Source of the DNA: Rotaria sordida
Taxonomy: Eukaryota; Rotifera; Eurotatoria; Philodinida; Philodinidae
Length of the DNA: 64,000 nucleotides
Assembly (NCBI GenBank): GCA_905250125.1
Contig: CAJNOL010000041.1
Span: forward strand, 276,565-340,564
Direction: 5' to 3'
In this document: positions 12,933-28,300 of the stretch, piece after piece
Layout of the letters: each line of letters opens with the position of its first letter
Position numbering within the stretch: the stretch's first letter is position 1
Translations under genes and position numbers: made by a program
The notes under the pieces: model-generated
The model's database searches: none
The model's input: only the letters and a program-made list of their open reading frames with translations
Told to the model about the DNA's origin: nothing

Positions 12933-13851
12933 TTAAGGGGATCCTCTCCTCAGAATTGATTTCTCACTTAGAACAGTCCCTTTGGACTAAAATTTGCAGA
13001 AGCGATTAGTCCAAGTGAGAAACGCTTGTGGTAAAAATTTCAGCCTGATATACCCTACTAAATCGAACTTCTCGGCTTGTTTTCCTGCCTTCCAAGAGAA
13101 TCGAAATAACTCCGTCATTATAAGGGATACAGAACTTGGGCTGGTTTCAAATAAAAGCTAGCCTCTATGCGCAACTTTTTTTCAGACGGAATTTTGAAAT
13201 ACCCTTCTATTCATTTTTTATAAGCATTTTAATGGACATGGTGTTTAAAATAAGCACAAAAAAATGTCACTACACAACAGTAAATCTCACTTTTCTCAGC
13301 CCAGGAATCAAGTATCAAAAGTCCATCCGATAAAAAATTAGCTCTGATTAGGACCTTTAAAACAAAAAAAAGCATCGGCGATACTCCGAGCCGAGAGGAA
13401 GTTATTTCAATTTTCCTGCCTATAAATCGTGTTTTGAGAAAAACGCTAAAGAAGTTTTAGAAAGAGATTTTTTCATTCAAATTCAGAACAAATCATATTG
13501 CAATGGTATATTTTTAATATATTTCAGTAAACCGTTTTAAAGTACGTAATAGATGAAGGTAGCTAACGCCATCTGACATGCTAGTTAATATAAAAACGTT
13601 CTATTCAATGATAATGCAAATGGCAACGCAATTTTTCCAAAACTGAAAAACTTTAAAAAGCACAAAAATGTCTCCGAAAATATGGTAGTAGACTCAAAGT
13701 TTCATGCGATAAGTCTTTGAAAACCTGATCATTTTCCAAAAAGCGATATATATTCTAAAAGAGGAAGTTTCGCTGCATCTTTCTGTGATAAAAATTCAAC
13801 TTCGATATTTTTTTGAAAAATTCAATTTTCCAAGGGAGGAAGTCCCCTTAA
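12933..13851. mobile_element. TTAA-flanked MITE, 911 bp (piggyBac-like target site)
   Basis: TTAA at 12933-12936 is followed by GGGGATCCTCTCCTCAGAAT. The right end is the inverted GGGGACTTCCTCCCTTGGAA, abutting TTAA at 13848-13851. The TTAA duplication is the signature of piggyBac-type insertion. There is no transposase ORF, so the element is non-autonomous. Confidence 0.7.
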
Positions 13852-16313
13852 GCTCATATGAAATAACATTTTATCTTTGTTTATTGATTTGATTTGTAAT
13901 GACATTTTCAAATATTTGAAAGTATTACAGTACAGAACTAACTGTGTATTGAATGGAAAGTAATTCTAGAAATTAACATTTTGGAAAAGAAAAACGAAAC
14001 ATCAGAAATTAATCTGAATTATTCATGTGATCATTAAATTGTTCATTTCGACATTAATTTGGATGTTTCTACTAAGTCTTTAAAATCATCTCTACAATAG
14101 TTTATCGTAAATGAAATTCATATTGTTATATTTCGATTTGAACAGACTTTGATACAGAATAATACTCTTTGAATTTAAGGAATTTAATAGTTTGGATTTT
14201 AAACGAGAAGAGAGTATATCTTTGCAAAGACTTTTGTTTAATAATAGATCTGTCTCATCATAAAATTTTTACATCAAACTAAGAATGCATATCTTTAATT
14301 TTATATGTACATAGATGTTTGACTTGCATTATTTGGAAAAGGAAATGAAATGAGATTTTCAAGTGTGTTACAAATAACATGCTGTTAAAAGGTTTTAGGT
14401 TTTGCTCTAAATGGCTTTCTTTCCTTTGTTGGTATATTTTTAAAATGATAGATCGACGTGGTCAATTGTTACTGGATTTCATTTTTTTTTTACATTGTCA
14501 CATCTATTTTGTGTCCATGGCAAAAGCAGATTCTTTAAAGCTTTGATGATAAAATAGAGACCCTTTAGATCTAGTATCAACAAAAATTTCCTTGATTTTC
14601 CTTTAGCGCGAGCTGAACTATTCAGAAAATATCGACCGTTACAGAATGTCAAAAACGTAATTTTTTTGTTGCCGAAGCTGAGAGTTTCGCATTTTACTAA
14701 AAAAACAAAACGACACACACATAAATTTTCTATATATATAAGTTGTTTAGTTTTCAACAAGCTTTCAGAATATCTGATCATTTTGTAACAAGCATAACTG
14801 TATCGAATAATAAACTAAAAAAATAATGTTCATTACAAAATTTCATCCTATTTTATGAAAATTACAGTTTGTTTCAGGATGAAAGTAAAAAATGTCACAA
14901 GTAACCAGATATTCGCCGCCAACATTGGATTCTGCATTAAAAATAGTATATTTTTTCACTAATATTCAACGAAAAAACATTTTTAACTTTTTCGACCCGA
15001 GAAATTTTCAAGAAAAGTAAATATTGAAGTTTCGATTACCAAATACTCCATTTTGTTCCGAATGCGATGTTAATTATAAATATATTCCAATATGTGCATA
15101 TACTTATGAACGAAAACCGTGCAAAACGTTTCATAGTCTACAAACACCGCAAAATTCGGATACTAATGAAATTCTGTAATGCACCATTTCTAGAAAACGG
15201 ATGCAAATATTAAACCAAACTGCACTTAAAATGGAGATGTGTTGGGTGCAGATTATTGACTTCTAGTTGAAGATGTCGTTTTTCTTACAAAAATCAGCAA
15301 TACAAGCAAGTTTCGTTATGGAATTTCATCAAAAAATGAAGATGGTTGTTGAACGCATTATGTGGGTTTGTAGACACCTAACTATTGTATGAAGGTTATA
15401 TATTAACAGGGCACACTCAATGCTACGTAGGAATAGAAATGTTTCCATTTCAAATACTATCAATCATTCTCTTTTGAATGACAGACTCAATTTTCTTCCC
15501 TCCTAAGTTCGAATTCTTTCCATGTGTGAATGATCGATGACTGACTATGTTGAGATTGATAGACTTTTTTTAAAATAAGCTTATGTTTTCTTTTTAAAAA
15601 TTGAAATGCAATTATATTTTGAAAACAATAGACATGAGCAGAATATTGATAAAAACTTTCAAGCAAACAAAATTGATTTCTCATTAAAAACAAACAAATC
15701 TCTCAGTCATTTTGTGTGCACAAAGAAACAGAAGTCAAAAAAAAACCAATCAATTTAAAAAGGTTCTTCAAATCCTAAGGTGAACTTCTTAAGAAGTTAT
15801 TTACATAGTGATTTTTCTGAATCATCATATATGAATTTATTCGAAACTTTAAACTCAATTTTTTTTTCAATTAAATAATTACTCATAGGATTTTGCTTTT
15901 TATTTCAAATTTTATTTTATTTTTATGTTTATTTTTGAAATTTACAGAATGGTTTTTTTTCGATATGATTTCAATTACATACAAAAAATGACTCGTGTTT
16001 TTTTGCTATGAATTTTTATCTAAAAAGAAAAAAAGTAAAAGAAGGAAGAAACATATATTTCAATGATTCAGCTTTTTCATAAATACAAAGAAAAATATAA
16101 AAACAACATCAATATATGTTGCCATGTGCTTTTTTTTCCGCGTTCTTTTCTTTTTCTTCTCAGTTGCATTTGTCATACTTTTGTTGTAGTTTCTCTTGGA
16201 AAAAAAACCCAGTGTGTGTTTTGTTCCTTTTATATAAGAGTGTCAAGCATCAATTTGATATTTTCACATAGTATAAACAGGATTTTTTTTAAATACGAGT
16301 GAAATAATATTTT

Positions 16314-16315
16314 AG
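16314..16315 (+). promoter_or_regulatory. Candidate spliced-leader acceptor of the ZNFX1-type gene
   Basis: ATATTTTAG lies two bases before the ATG at 16318. No donor or upstream coding exon fits it. An unpaired acceptor directly at the start codon is typical of spliced-leader trans-splicing; a noncoding first exon upstream is the alternative. Confidence 0.45.
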
Positions 16316-16317
16316 TT

Positions 16318-19300
16318 ATGTCCAATACTCGAAGTGGTCGTGGTTTTTCATCAAATGATCGTAATAGTAAAATTCGATTTCATCTTTCTGAAGGATCTTC
16401 TACTGCGTCACCATTAATGCAAGATATAAATGATTCAACTTCCCCATCAGTTAATCATAACATTAGTCGAACTCAACGAAATCCTCTTATTCAATCGAAT
16501 ACTGGTGTTGTTAGGTTTGTATTTATTATAGAAATTTGATAAAAATGAAAAAATTATTATTTCAGACATCATGGAAATAGAACTCGCGGTTCAAATACGA
16601 GAGAGGGAGGAAGACAAACAAATTCAAACGAACATTATCGACCTTCTAGTGTAAATGATAATAATAATAATAATAATAATAATAGACGTTCATCTATAAG
16701 ACCTGATTATGCTGCTTCTAATTCAACAACTGGGAATCCGTATGTAATGTTTTTAATCTTTAATAAAAATGAATTTGATATTTGTCTTTTTTTCTAGAAC
16801 AAATAAAATATCGTCTCAACCACCAATTAGATATGATACACTTACAAAATTACTTAATAAACAACCAGATGAAATTCTTGCTGAAATGCTTCGTCCGAAT
16901 TTTCAATTAAAAAAATTTCTCAATGATAATCGTATGCGAAATCAATATGATTGGATATTATCAATGACAACATTACTTGAACAAGTAATAAAATGTGTAG
17001 GATCACGTGAACGTGTAGTTATGATTCTAGAACAATTACCTAAAACATTATATATCGATGGTGTTTATGTTGAAGTTCGTAAAACAGATATAATTACTGA
17101 TCAATTACGTTTTAATTTTATTAAATCATTTCTTAATATATCAAATGCATTTCTTTCTATGATACCAAATTCAGCAGATGATTTAACAAAAATATTTGAA
17201 CGTATTGAATTATTATTTACTAAAATTCAAATGAAAACATCTGTAACATAAATAGATTTGATTACTTATTTTGTTAATGATAATTTTTATCTTTTAGGAA
17301 TATGAAGAAACAAAAGTAATACTTGATGAAGTACTTGAACGAGTTAATGAAATAGATCATCGAAAACAACTATATCAACAATCAAAAATAAAAAATACTA
17401 CTACCACTACTACCAATCATATCGAATATGAAGATAATCCACCTCCACCAGATGATTATCGTCAATTACAAATAGTACCTGATGTACGAGAAATTTTATC
17501 TGAAAAACGAACATATCTTCGAGAAAATATTGTTGATGGTGTTTATAAAGATCCACAACATTATCTTGATGTAAGTATTGACTTATAAATTAATTTTTTG
17601 TTTTTACTTTTTATTTAAAAATTCGATTTTTATTTTTTCTTAAGATTCATTTTCGTCTTTTACGTGCAGATTTTGTTGGTCCATTACGTGATGGTATTGA
17701 ACAATATTTATCCAAAGCTGGTGGTAAAAATTTTAATGTACGAATTTATGAAAATGTTCGTTCACTTGGTCCACGATTGAGTCCACGAAATGGTATTGTT
17801 TATGATTTATATTTGGATCCTAAAATGGCATCAAAAATTTCTTGGGCTAATAGTCGACGATTAATATATGGCAATTTACTTGTTCTTACTCATGATCAAT
17901 TTAAATCATGCGCATTTGTTACTATTGAAGATCGATCAAATATTGAAAAAGATTTTATTTTATCGGTAAAGGACGAGAGTGAATACAGCCATTTTTCATC
18001 TCCTCTTCCCATGAGTTGGAGATTTTTGTATTTGAATCAAGTCAATGAGGATCCTTGATCATATTCCAGTAGTTACAATGATGATAGGTAACGTTACGAT
18101 TTTTAGAATCTAGAGTATTTCCAGAGATTCCAGAAGAATTTCTTCCTGCATTTCGATCGTAACTTATCTAGATATATTAATTCGAGTTCGCTGATCATGA
18201 ATATGAAATTTAGGGTGAATAGAATCGTATATCCTACGGACTACAGTATGGTCACCTATACAACTCCCTGACTGAGCTGCCCTAGTTTTGCTCTTAAATT
18301 ATAAGTGAGTCGTGTTCAAAAAATAGCTTTTTTTTTTTACTCAAAATTATGAACTCTATCCAAAGCAGAGCAAGGAAAGACTAGCTGAAGTCAAGTTAAA
18401 CGAGAAACTGACGATTCTCGGCTAAAATGTGTGTTTTAGGGTCCATGCTTGATTATATTCATCCTGATTACTTGTGCAGCCGATGTTACTTCGACGTGAA
18501 AATTTTCGACATTACATATCTTTTTGAGTTTTATCTAATGGCAAGGTGTCATCACGGTTTTCTAGAGGACCTCTGTAGATTCTGAGGAAAATCATATAGG
18601 CTTCTGGAAAATCGATAGTGCTACCATATTTCGCATGGCCAAAAACCTATATATCCAAATTTTGAGAATTTTTAGTTGACCTCATCAATCAGAAGAACAA
18701 GGGCTTCTATGTATTGTATCGCATATTTCTTAGTATAAAGCTAGTTTTGTGATTTTTCACAGCAACCATATTTTGCTCCTGGAAGCTTTGATAAATAGGT
18801 TTTTGACCATGTGAAATACAATGGCTTTATCGGTTTTCTAGAGACGTGTGTGATTCTCCAGAAGTGTTCTGGGAAACTTTGATGCATAATTTTTCCGATG
18901 TCCTTCAACATGCCATTATATAGAACTCCGAAGTTTACCAATTATCTGAAACCTTCACGTTGAAATAGAGTCGTTTTCACGAGTAAACAGAATGAGCACT
19001 ATCAAACATAGACAGTAATGCTCGAAATCATCGGTTTGTTGTTTCATTTGACTTCAACTAACTTTTTTCCTGCTCGAATTCAGTTAGAGCTCATAATTTT
19101 GAGTAAGAAAAAGCTGTTGTTTTGGATAGAATTCACTTACCAAAGCTAGGGTAATCCAGCCAGGAACCTGATGAGTGGCCACAATGAGCTCGCTGTAGCC
19201 CATAGAGAATATAATGCTTTTCATTCTAAATACCATATTTGTGACCAACATACTATGTATGTTACTATCAAAATGTGTGAAACAAGTGGTTTTCTGGGAA

Positions 19301-22300
19301 CTCCGAGGATCTCCAAAAAATTATGATGTCACTTATCGCCATGGTGACCAGTGGGATATGCCTAGGGATTCTTCTTGACTCGCTTCAAATACAACAACCT
19401 CAAATCTATGAGGAAGGCTGAAAAATGGTCTTATCCGTTCTCGTTCTTTCATTTTCATTTTATTTCTTTTCTGCTTTTTTTTTAAAATCAGGTAAAAACA
19501 TTAGAAAATGTAAATATGACTGAACAAATACAAATTGATCTTGATGATATTGATTTTTCATATACATTAACAATGATTGAAACAATGACATATTTTGAAG
19601 CTTATCGTCCAGTTCTTAGTGCATTACAATCAATTAATATTGATGAATCATCATTTCCTCTTGCACCATTTCTTCTTAAATTAACTAATGAAAAAATTCC
19701 ACCAGATTATGTAACACCAACAACAACATATGATTTTACTCCTCTTCTTGTTGATCCTAATTCAGATGTAAAAACAAATATTGTTAATCCTGATGCGTTA
19801 TCAACACGTCGTACTGCACATCGAGTTCCTCTTACTCAACAACTTACTATTAAAGAATTTCGAATTATTTATAAACAATCTAATCAAGTAGAAAGAAAAT
19901 TTAAATCCGTTTCATTACTTGATACAAATCAATGGCCGACAAGTGATGAATTACATCTTAATCCAAAACAACGAGAAGCTTTAATTTTAGCCTTAACACA
20001 TAAAGTAGCACTTATTCAAGGACGTAAGTAAAATTAATATATTTAAAAAAAAATGATTTTTTTCTGTTAATAAAATTTTATTTATATTAGCGCCGGGTAC
20101 TGGAAAAACATTTCTTGGTGTGCGAATAACTGAAATGCTTTTATATAATCGATCAGTATGGTGTCCACCAGGTGAACAATCAACACCAATTCTAATGATA
20201 TGTCATACAAATCATGCACTCGATCAATTTTTAGAATTAATTATAAAACGTCTCAAAATAAATGAAGGTTAGAATAGCTTAATTTCTATTTGATTAAATC
20301 TAATTATCCAGACAGACAAAAAATGGTTTTAAGGACGTTAAAACGCGTTGTTCATAATTTGTTTTTAGTATATTTGATTATAAACTGTTAAAACAGTCTC
20401 ATTTTGTTGCTTCGAAATGAATCAAGTTTAGACAAGGAATTTCCGTTTTTGTTTAGATCATATGAAATTAATCAAACACTATTCATTACAGTCTGGCACA
20501 TACTATTTAAATGTTTTCTTACACCGTAATTGCTAAAACACATTTGTCTAACTAAAACTGAAGTAAACAAATCATTGAATAATGAAAACATGCTTTCCCA
20601 GAACGAATAAACCAGGAGTAGAGTTCGGCAACTTTCGACAGTCCCTAGATGGGTTAAAACGGAGACCGTAACGGCGCCGTTTACAGCAGTAAACGACAGG
20701 GATACGGTGTAATTACGGTCGTTTACGATGAAAATACGGCCCGCTACAGCACCGTATTACCACGGGCAGTAATACGGCCGTATTTGCCCATACCATATAT
20801 GGCGAGGTAAACGATCGTTAACGATGTATTAAAGTAGCCGTATACGGATAGTATTTTTTATTTTTAACAGCCGTAAAGACACCGTTATTCTACGGTTTAC
20901 TCTTGCATTCAGCCCACTTTTTTCCCTTAATCTAAATAAAAAAACTTTTTTGTAAAATAAATTTTATATTTACTTGTGGACGACGTTGTTCATATTAATC
21001 TATGTGCAGTAGATGCTTTCATACCACCAATTTTCGTCGAATCCGACAAGTTCCCATTGCCGGATATTATCGGATCCTATTGTCGAAATCTGACAGAATT
21101 CGACGTCGGAAATTAATGGATAATGATGGTTTCCGACAGTCGGATAGTTTCGGATCCAACACAGGTGTGAGTTTGACTTGAGTTTGTAATCGAATAGGCA
21201 GAAGTTTGAATTGAATTTTCTTCGCTGAATATTTTTGCCTAGAGAATGACATATATATGAAAATGTATATTTATATCTTTAGTCTGAATATTTTGTAAGA
21301 AAAAGTATGTTAAGTATATCTCATGTACTTTCTAAAAAATTTACAAATCTATGAGCATGAAAATCGTAGTGAGTTGTTGAGGATACAATACAAGCTTTGC
21401 CACAACTTTCTGAGATAAATAATGATAAAATGGTGTGACGTACTCACACTGCCACGCAGCACATTGTTACAGTCGTATGTTGAAGACTATGGAAGGTTAA
21501 AATATCAGCAGTTGATGATATCTTTAATTGTCCTATTTTTGTATAGCATGCATCACTAAGCGCTTACATCGTCCTTCTCTCTTCTGAGCCCTCTGATGTT
21601 CACGCTACTTTATTTTCTCTTAGAATTCATATTTCGTCGCATATAATGTCACTACGAAGTGTGAATCTAGGGTAGGCTTTGGCCTACCGAAGCCTTGTAG
21701 CTCTACTACCTATGCTTATTGGACATGAATCATCAGTAGGTAAAACTTGCACTGATCTTGTAACAACGCATCATCTGTCAGAAAAAAATAAAAATTAAAT
21801 AGTAATAGAACATTTTTATATTAAGTAGAGTCCGTCGGATTGAAAATTTTCGGATCCAGACTTAGTCGAACTGCATTTTGATACTCTCTATAAAGTTTTC
21901 TAATCCGAATTTCCAAAAAACTAGAGTCCATCGAGATCTGAACTCGATCAGGAACCAACCCGACAGACTTGAGTCGATCCTACCTAGGCCTTATAGTTTC
22001 GAACTAATTGAAATTAATTTTAGGTATTATTCGTGTTGGTAATCGATGTCAAAATACAACTATTCAACCATTTTCATTACTTAATGCTCGTCGACATGTT
22101 CGTGAAAACCGTGCTATACCTAGTAGTATTTATCATCAAAAACATGCTATCTTAGATAAAAAAACTGAAGCTGAAGAAGAATTAAAAGTACATGAACATA
22201 AAATGGAACAATCACGAACAAATATTATACCACTTTCATCATTTATGCAATGGAATCTTATTGATGATGAACATATTTCATCATTATTAGCTCCATATAA

Positions 22301-25300
22301 TGATATACCTGTTGATACAGCATTATCAGATTGGCTTGGTCTTAATTATGAATATGAACAAATACCTGATGATTTTCTTAATTTAGGCGAACTTGAAACA
22401 TCAATGTTGAATATGAATATGAATGATCAAGAAGTAGGACAACAACAACAACAACAACAACAACAAGAAAAAGTTGATGATAATGAAGAAGAAATTAATG
22501 AAGAAGAAGAAGAAGAACAACGTCGACGAGATGAACTTGAAATCGATGATAATGAAAATATGTTTGCAGCTACTATTAAAAAATCACAAACAACAGAATC
22601 TAAATCAACAAAAAAACAAATATTATCAACAAATGATGATGATGATGGCGAAGAAGGAAAATGGACAGTTGTAAAAAAGAAACCTTATGATCGCCGTCGA
22701 TTAATAAAATATATTATTCAAAATCCAACAACATTCAATGATCAAACAGTTCAACAAATAAATATTGATCTTTGGTTACTTCCAATGACTCAACGTTATG
22801 ATTTATATCGTTATTGGCTTTTAAAATATCAACAATATTTACAATATTCTGTTCGTGAAGCAAGACGTGCATATAATCAAGCAGCATCGGCTCTTGCTGA
22901 ATATCATCAAGAAGAAGATTATTATATTTTAAAAGATAGTGTTATTGTTGCTATGACAACAACATGTGCTGCTAAATATCATAATGTATTAGAAAAACTT
23001 CGTAAGAGAAAAAAAATATTTTTTTTTGAATTAGAAAAAAAAACCAATTTGATTATTCTTGTAGAAAGTAAAATTGTTATTGTTGAAGAAGCAGCTGCAA
23101 TTTTTGAAGCACATATTATTACTGCATTAAGTACAAAATGTGAACATTTAATATTAATTGGTGATCATGTACAATTAAGACCTAATCCAAGTGTATATCA
23201 TCTTGTAACGAAATATCATATGGATGTATCATTATTTGAACGTTTTATTAAAAATAATTTCCCAAATGTTCGATTGAATATTCAGGTATTTTTATAATTA
23301 ACTATAAAATTTGCACATTATTTTTTTATTTACAACTAATATCTATGTGATGGAATTCGAGAGTTGTTTTATTGTCCGATAAGTAAATGTACATGTAAGA
23401 TTTTGTGAAGAAGAAGGATACATTCGAATATAGTCTGAAAAGTTTCACTGAGATTTGGTTGACTCACGCTATTTAGAAACTAGAACTGTCAGATTAACAT
23501 TAGTATTAAAATTAACCTTAAGGCCACCACCCTCAAAAATCGATCTCAGGCCAAGTACGTCTGAATACCATGAAATTTTCAGGATATGTTGAGATTGTAG
23601 TAAAGGGGCTATAGTAAAATTTTCAGTCCTGTACCATGATGTTTGAAGGAGATATTGGCCAAGGAAGGGTCAACAATAGATCTTTGCGTCTCCAAAAATT
23701 CTGTGTGATCTTCAGTCTATATATTTAATATGTTTTTTTTTGTTTGAACGACTATGTCAGAATGCAGTGCCTATGAGACCCATTATTTTTAAACTCTTAA
23801 TTTTTAAGGGAAAAAAAGGGATCGAAAGTTCTGTAAAAACGGCGCTCTAATTGTATAAATGTTTGTATATATAATAAAAGCAAAGCTTTAATCAAAAAAC
23901 AGGCTCTCATAGGCACTGCAGTTTTACACACTCTTACAAACCAAAAAACCTATTGGGTACAATGAAGCTTCTTCGACATGTAATCGAAAATCTATAAAAC
24001 GAAAAATATTTTCGGTTTTTTTCGAATAGGGGATGACAGAAATCTTCACAAATTTTTGGAAAAAAACGAGATGCTGAGTAAAAATTTTCGTCATTTATGA
24101 GAGATCACACCACGAACTATCTTCCTTCTGTATTTATCTTAATTTCGGTCATTCTGACAAAAAGTGACTTTTTTGACGGAGGAGCCTTAATGCTTTGGTA
24201 TTATTAGCATTATTTTTAATTCGAATACACCTGCAACCTGTGACTATATCTCTGAAAATCCATGTCTGAAAGCTGCCGATAACAAAACAATGGTTTTCTA
24301 TACCCGAATGTACCATTCCTAAAACAGAAGAAAATTGTTCGATTTTGAAAATTTCTGAGCTTAGAGTGTCTGAGAGCTAGTCGTTTTTAATCTATATATT
24401 AGAATTAAAAATAATGCTAGTTTAATGCTAACAGCTTAGTATTAATTAATGTTAATTTGCAATACTACACTCCTAACATAGACCATCACAGATCGTGACA
24501 GACGTTGATATGTCCTGTGTCCAGCTCTAGTTTGTTCGAATACTGAAAGAAAAGAAAAAATCCGATAGTGATCTAAAGTATTTATTTTCAATAAGAAAAA
24601 TCTTTTTCTCTCTCTCTCTTCTTTTTTTAATAAATAAAGCATCGTATGCGTCCAGAAATTGCTCGTCTTATGAAACATTTTTATGATGATTTGGAAGATC
24701 ATACAAGTGTTAAAACCGATCGACCATCAATACGTAGTATTGATAGTAATATCTATTTTATTAATCATTCAAATATTGAAACAACTGTTGCTGATGGAAG
24801 TTCAAAACGAAATGAATTTGAAGCAAATTATGTTATTGCATTAGCACAATATTTAAGAAAACAAGATTATCCAGCTGAAAAAATAACTATACTTGTTATG
24901 TATCTTGGTCAACGACAATTTATTGCTAAACAAACAAAAAATATTAAATTATTACATGGTGTTCGTGTTATGGTATTATCAATTTAAGGTGTAAATATAT
25001 TAGTCTTTCTTTTGTTTATTTTTCTTTTCTAGGTAACAGATAATTATCAAGGTGAAGAAAATGATATAATTATATTATCATTAGTACGTAGTAATCACGA
25101 TAAAAAGATAGGTTTTCTTAAAACAAATAATCGAATATGTGTTGCTTTATCACGTGCACGTTGTGGTCTATTTGTTATTGGTAATATGAATTTATTAGCA
25201 GAAGTTGAAGATATGTGGAAGAAAATTGTTAAATCATTAATTGCTACTAATGAAATTGGAACAGGTAAATGAATAAATTTCATTAAGATATAAAAGAACA

Positions 25301-28300
25301 AAAAAAAAAAAACTTTTGTTTTATTTTTAGGTTTATGTCTTTCTTGTCGTCAACATTCAAAAGAGAAATTTCTAGCTGATAAACCCGAATCATTTATGAA
25401 ACGTCCTGAAGGTGGTTGTAGTAAACCTTGTGATGCTCGACTTAAATGTGGACATCGATGTGAATTAATGTGTCACAATTATGATTACGAGTAAAACAAG
25501 ACAAAATCTTTTATCGAAAATTTTTTGTTGTTGTATTTTTTTTTAGACATAAAGAAATTGTTTGTCGTAAAAAATGTAATGAAATTTTATCATGTGGTCA
25601 TCCATGTACAAAACGATGTCATGTTTCTACATCAAATCAACATGATCCATGTCGAATTCCTGTAGAGAAAAAAATATCAACATGTAGTCATACGATACGT
25701 TTTCAATGTGCACGAACACCAACGAGTGATGATTGTACACATCCAATTATGAAAAATCTTTCTTGTGGTCATTGTGTTCATGTACCTTGCCGTATTAGTT
25801 CATCACCATCGGAATTACAACGATTTTCTTGTCCAAACCCATGTAATACAATGCTTGCATGTAAACATAAATGTACAGGAACATGTGGAAGTTGTCATAC
25901 TGGTCGATTACATATTCCATGTCAACAAAAATGTGAACGTTCATTGATTTGTTCACATGTAAGTCGAAGAATTTAATAGGAAAAAAATTTTAAGAGTAAT
26001 ATTTTCTGCTTTTGTGTCTAGGTTTGTAAAGCACCTTGTGCTGCTAATTGTCCACCTTGTTTACGTAATTGTGAAACACGTTGTGTTCATTCACAATGTA
26101 AAAAGAAATGTGGTGAATTATGTATACCATGCAAAGAGGTTTGTGTTTAGAATAGAAATTTTATTTTATTATTATAAAGAAGAAAATAAATTCGAAAGAA
26201 TCACTCTGATGTCTATCAAAATAGAAGATTTCACTCAAAATTTTTATCCATAAGCTAGAAACTATGATTTTCGAACAGTTATGGTAGATTGTCTTATAGA
26301 ATTTGTAATTATCTTCATGGCTGTCATGAGAGAACGTTCTCAATTGTCCAATCGCTTTGGACTTGAAACTATTGTCATTCGATTAGGAAGCTGCGGGCCC
26401 ACATTTTTGTGAACCTGGACCCAGCCGAATCCGAACCTGAGGTTTTTTCTATCAATATCTGACACTCTTCGTGTACATGAACAAGTGAAGGATCAAGATT
26501 TCAGCTATTTATTCGCTATTCTCAGAAAGAAACTCAACGTACAATTATATCTAGTTACTGCATTTCTCATCTGGAGAGCAGCAGGTCCATAAAAACGTGT
26601 AACAGAGTCCAACAAAATATAAAAGGTAGGATCCAAACCCAAAAAAAAATAAAACTTTGGACCCGGACCCGTTCGGGTCTGGAAGGATCCGCAACTCCCT
26701 ACATTCTATCGGTCATGGTTAGTAATAAAAAATTTGTTCATAGATAGGTAATATCGTCACTTGGAACTTTCTAAAGTTTCACTCAGAACAAACACATCTT
26801 TGCTAAATTTGATCATTCAAATCCTCAACAATTCTATGCTCCTAGAGCAAAAAATCGTGTGAAATGCTCATAATTCGGCAAGCAAAGACCGAAAAATCAG
26901 ATCAAAACAGACTTTTTCAATATTCACAATGACCAATCGAGTGACAGGAGCCTTAAATAAAAACCTATTGGACAATTCGTAATGTTTCTTTGATAGTTAA
27001 ATTTTAAAAAAAATTCCATCAAGATATGATTTTTTAACTGTTTGCTGTAGACCAAAACTTTAATAAAACTTCCATCAGGTTTGAAGAACAATCCTTGTGT
27101 AAATGAAATAGTTGAAGTAGAAAACTTTACTATTCATCTTTATATTTAGCCATGTGCTTATAAATGTAAACATCTTCAATGTACTCGTTTATGTTCTGAA
27201 CCATGTAATCGTGGTCCATGTAATGAACCTTGTGATAAAAAATTGAAATGTGGTCATGATTGTAAATATTTTTTTTTTCAAAAAGTATTATCTTGTTCAA
27301 TTAATTTTGTTTTGTTTTAATATAGGTATTGGTATTTGTGGTGAACCTTGTCCTCAACAATGTCGTATTTGTAATAAACTTGTTGTACAAGAAATATTAT
27401 TTGGTACAGAAGAGGAACCTAATGCACGTTTTGTTTTCTTACCTGATTGTAGACATATAAGTATGTTTCTTTTTGTTTTTTTTTAAATATATATTCTAAT
27501 CTATTATAATTTATTTAGTTGAAGTAACTGCACTCGATAAATTCATTGAAAATTCATTTAATAATCCACATGAAAATACAGCAATACGTTTTCCTGAATG
27601 TCCACGTTGTAAACAAAATATTCGTCGTTGTACAAGATATATGCCAATTATAAATCAAGTACATAATTTAATTGCACAAGTTAAAAAGAAAATTTTAGGT
27701 AATCAATCAGAAAAAGATTTAAATGAACGACGAATACGTTTAATAAAAGATTTTGAACAAACAGAATATAATTTAAAAGAAATAAATCTTCAACAAAAGA
27801 AAAATTTCTTTGATATATTATATGATCAAGATAACCTTTTAAGTGATGATATATTAATCCTTATGAAAAATATTCTTGTATTTCTTAATGAAATTGATAA
27901 ACTTTTCATTGATGGACGAAAAAAATTACCAATAAATACGTTTGAAAGTTTAGTAAGTAGTTGTTTGGTTTTTTTTCTGACATATAATTGATTTATATTT
28001 TTTTTCTAGATTAGTTTACCTCTTAATCATATTATTAAATATTTGTTTGCACATCCACAATATCGAAATTTTGCTGAACAACAAATAAATGATATTGAAG
28101 CTGAATTAATACGTATTCATCGATTAATATTTATTGAAACTCTTGTATTATCAATAAAACAACAAACTTCAACACGTAATCTAAAACCAGATGAACAAGA
28201 AGACATTGATTCAATGTTATATCTTACAACGAAAACAGGTCGATTTACTGGATTCGATCAACAAAAATTTGATAGTCTAGTTAAAAAATTAGAACATTTA

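Larger units (their letters stand above)
10904..16317. other. Gene-poor intergenic region
   Basis: I see no supportable gene in these 5.4 kb. The part nearest 10936-11180 is the probable 5' flank of the 698-aa gene, with CT-rich tracts. Around 11906-11945 a motif (GTGTTGAAAAAGTTC) resembles the end of the mariner relic found at about 41.9 kb. A TTAA-flanked element occupies 12937-13847. The remainder, including 13860-15700, is AT-rich with no clear repeats or domains. The last about 400 bp are the flank of the ZNFX1-type gene. Confidence 0.6.
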
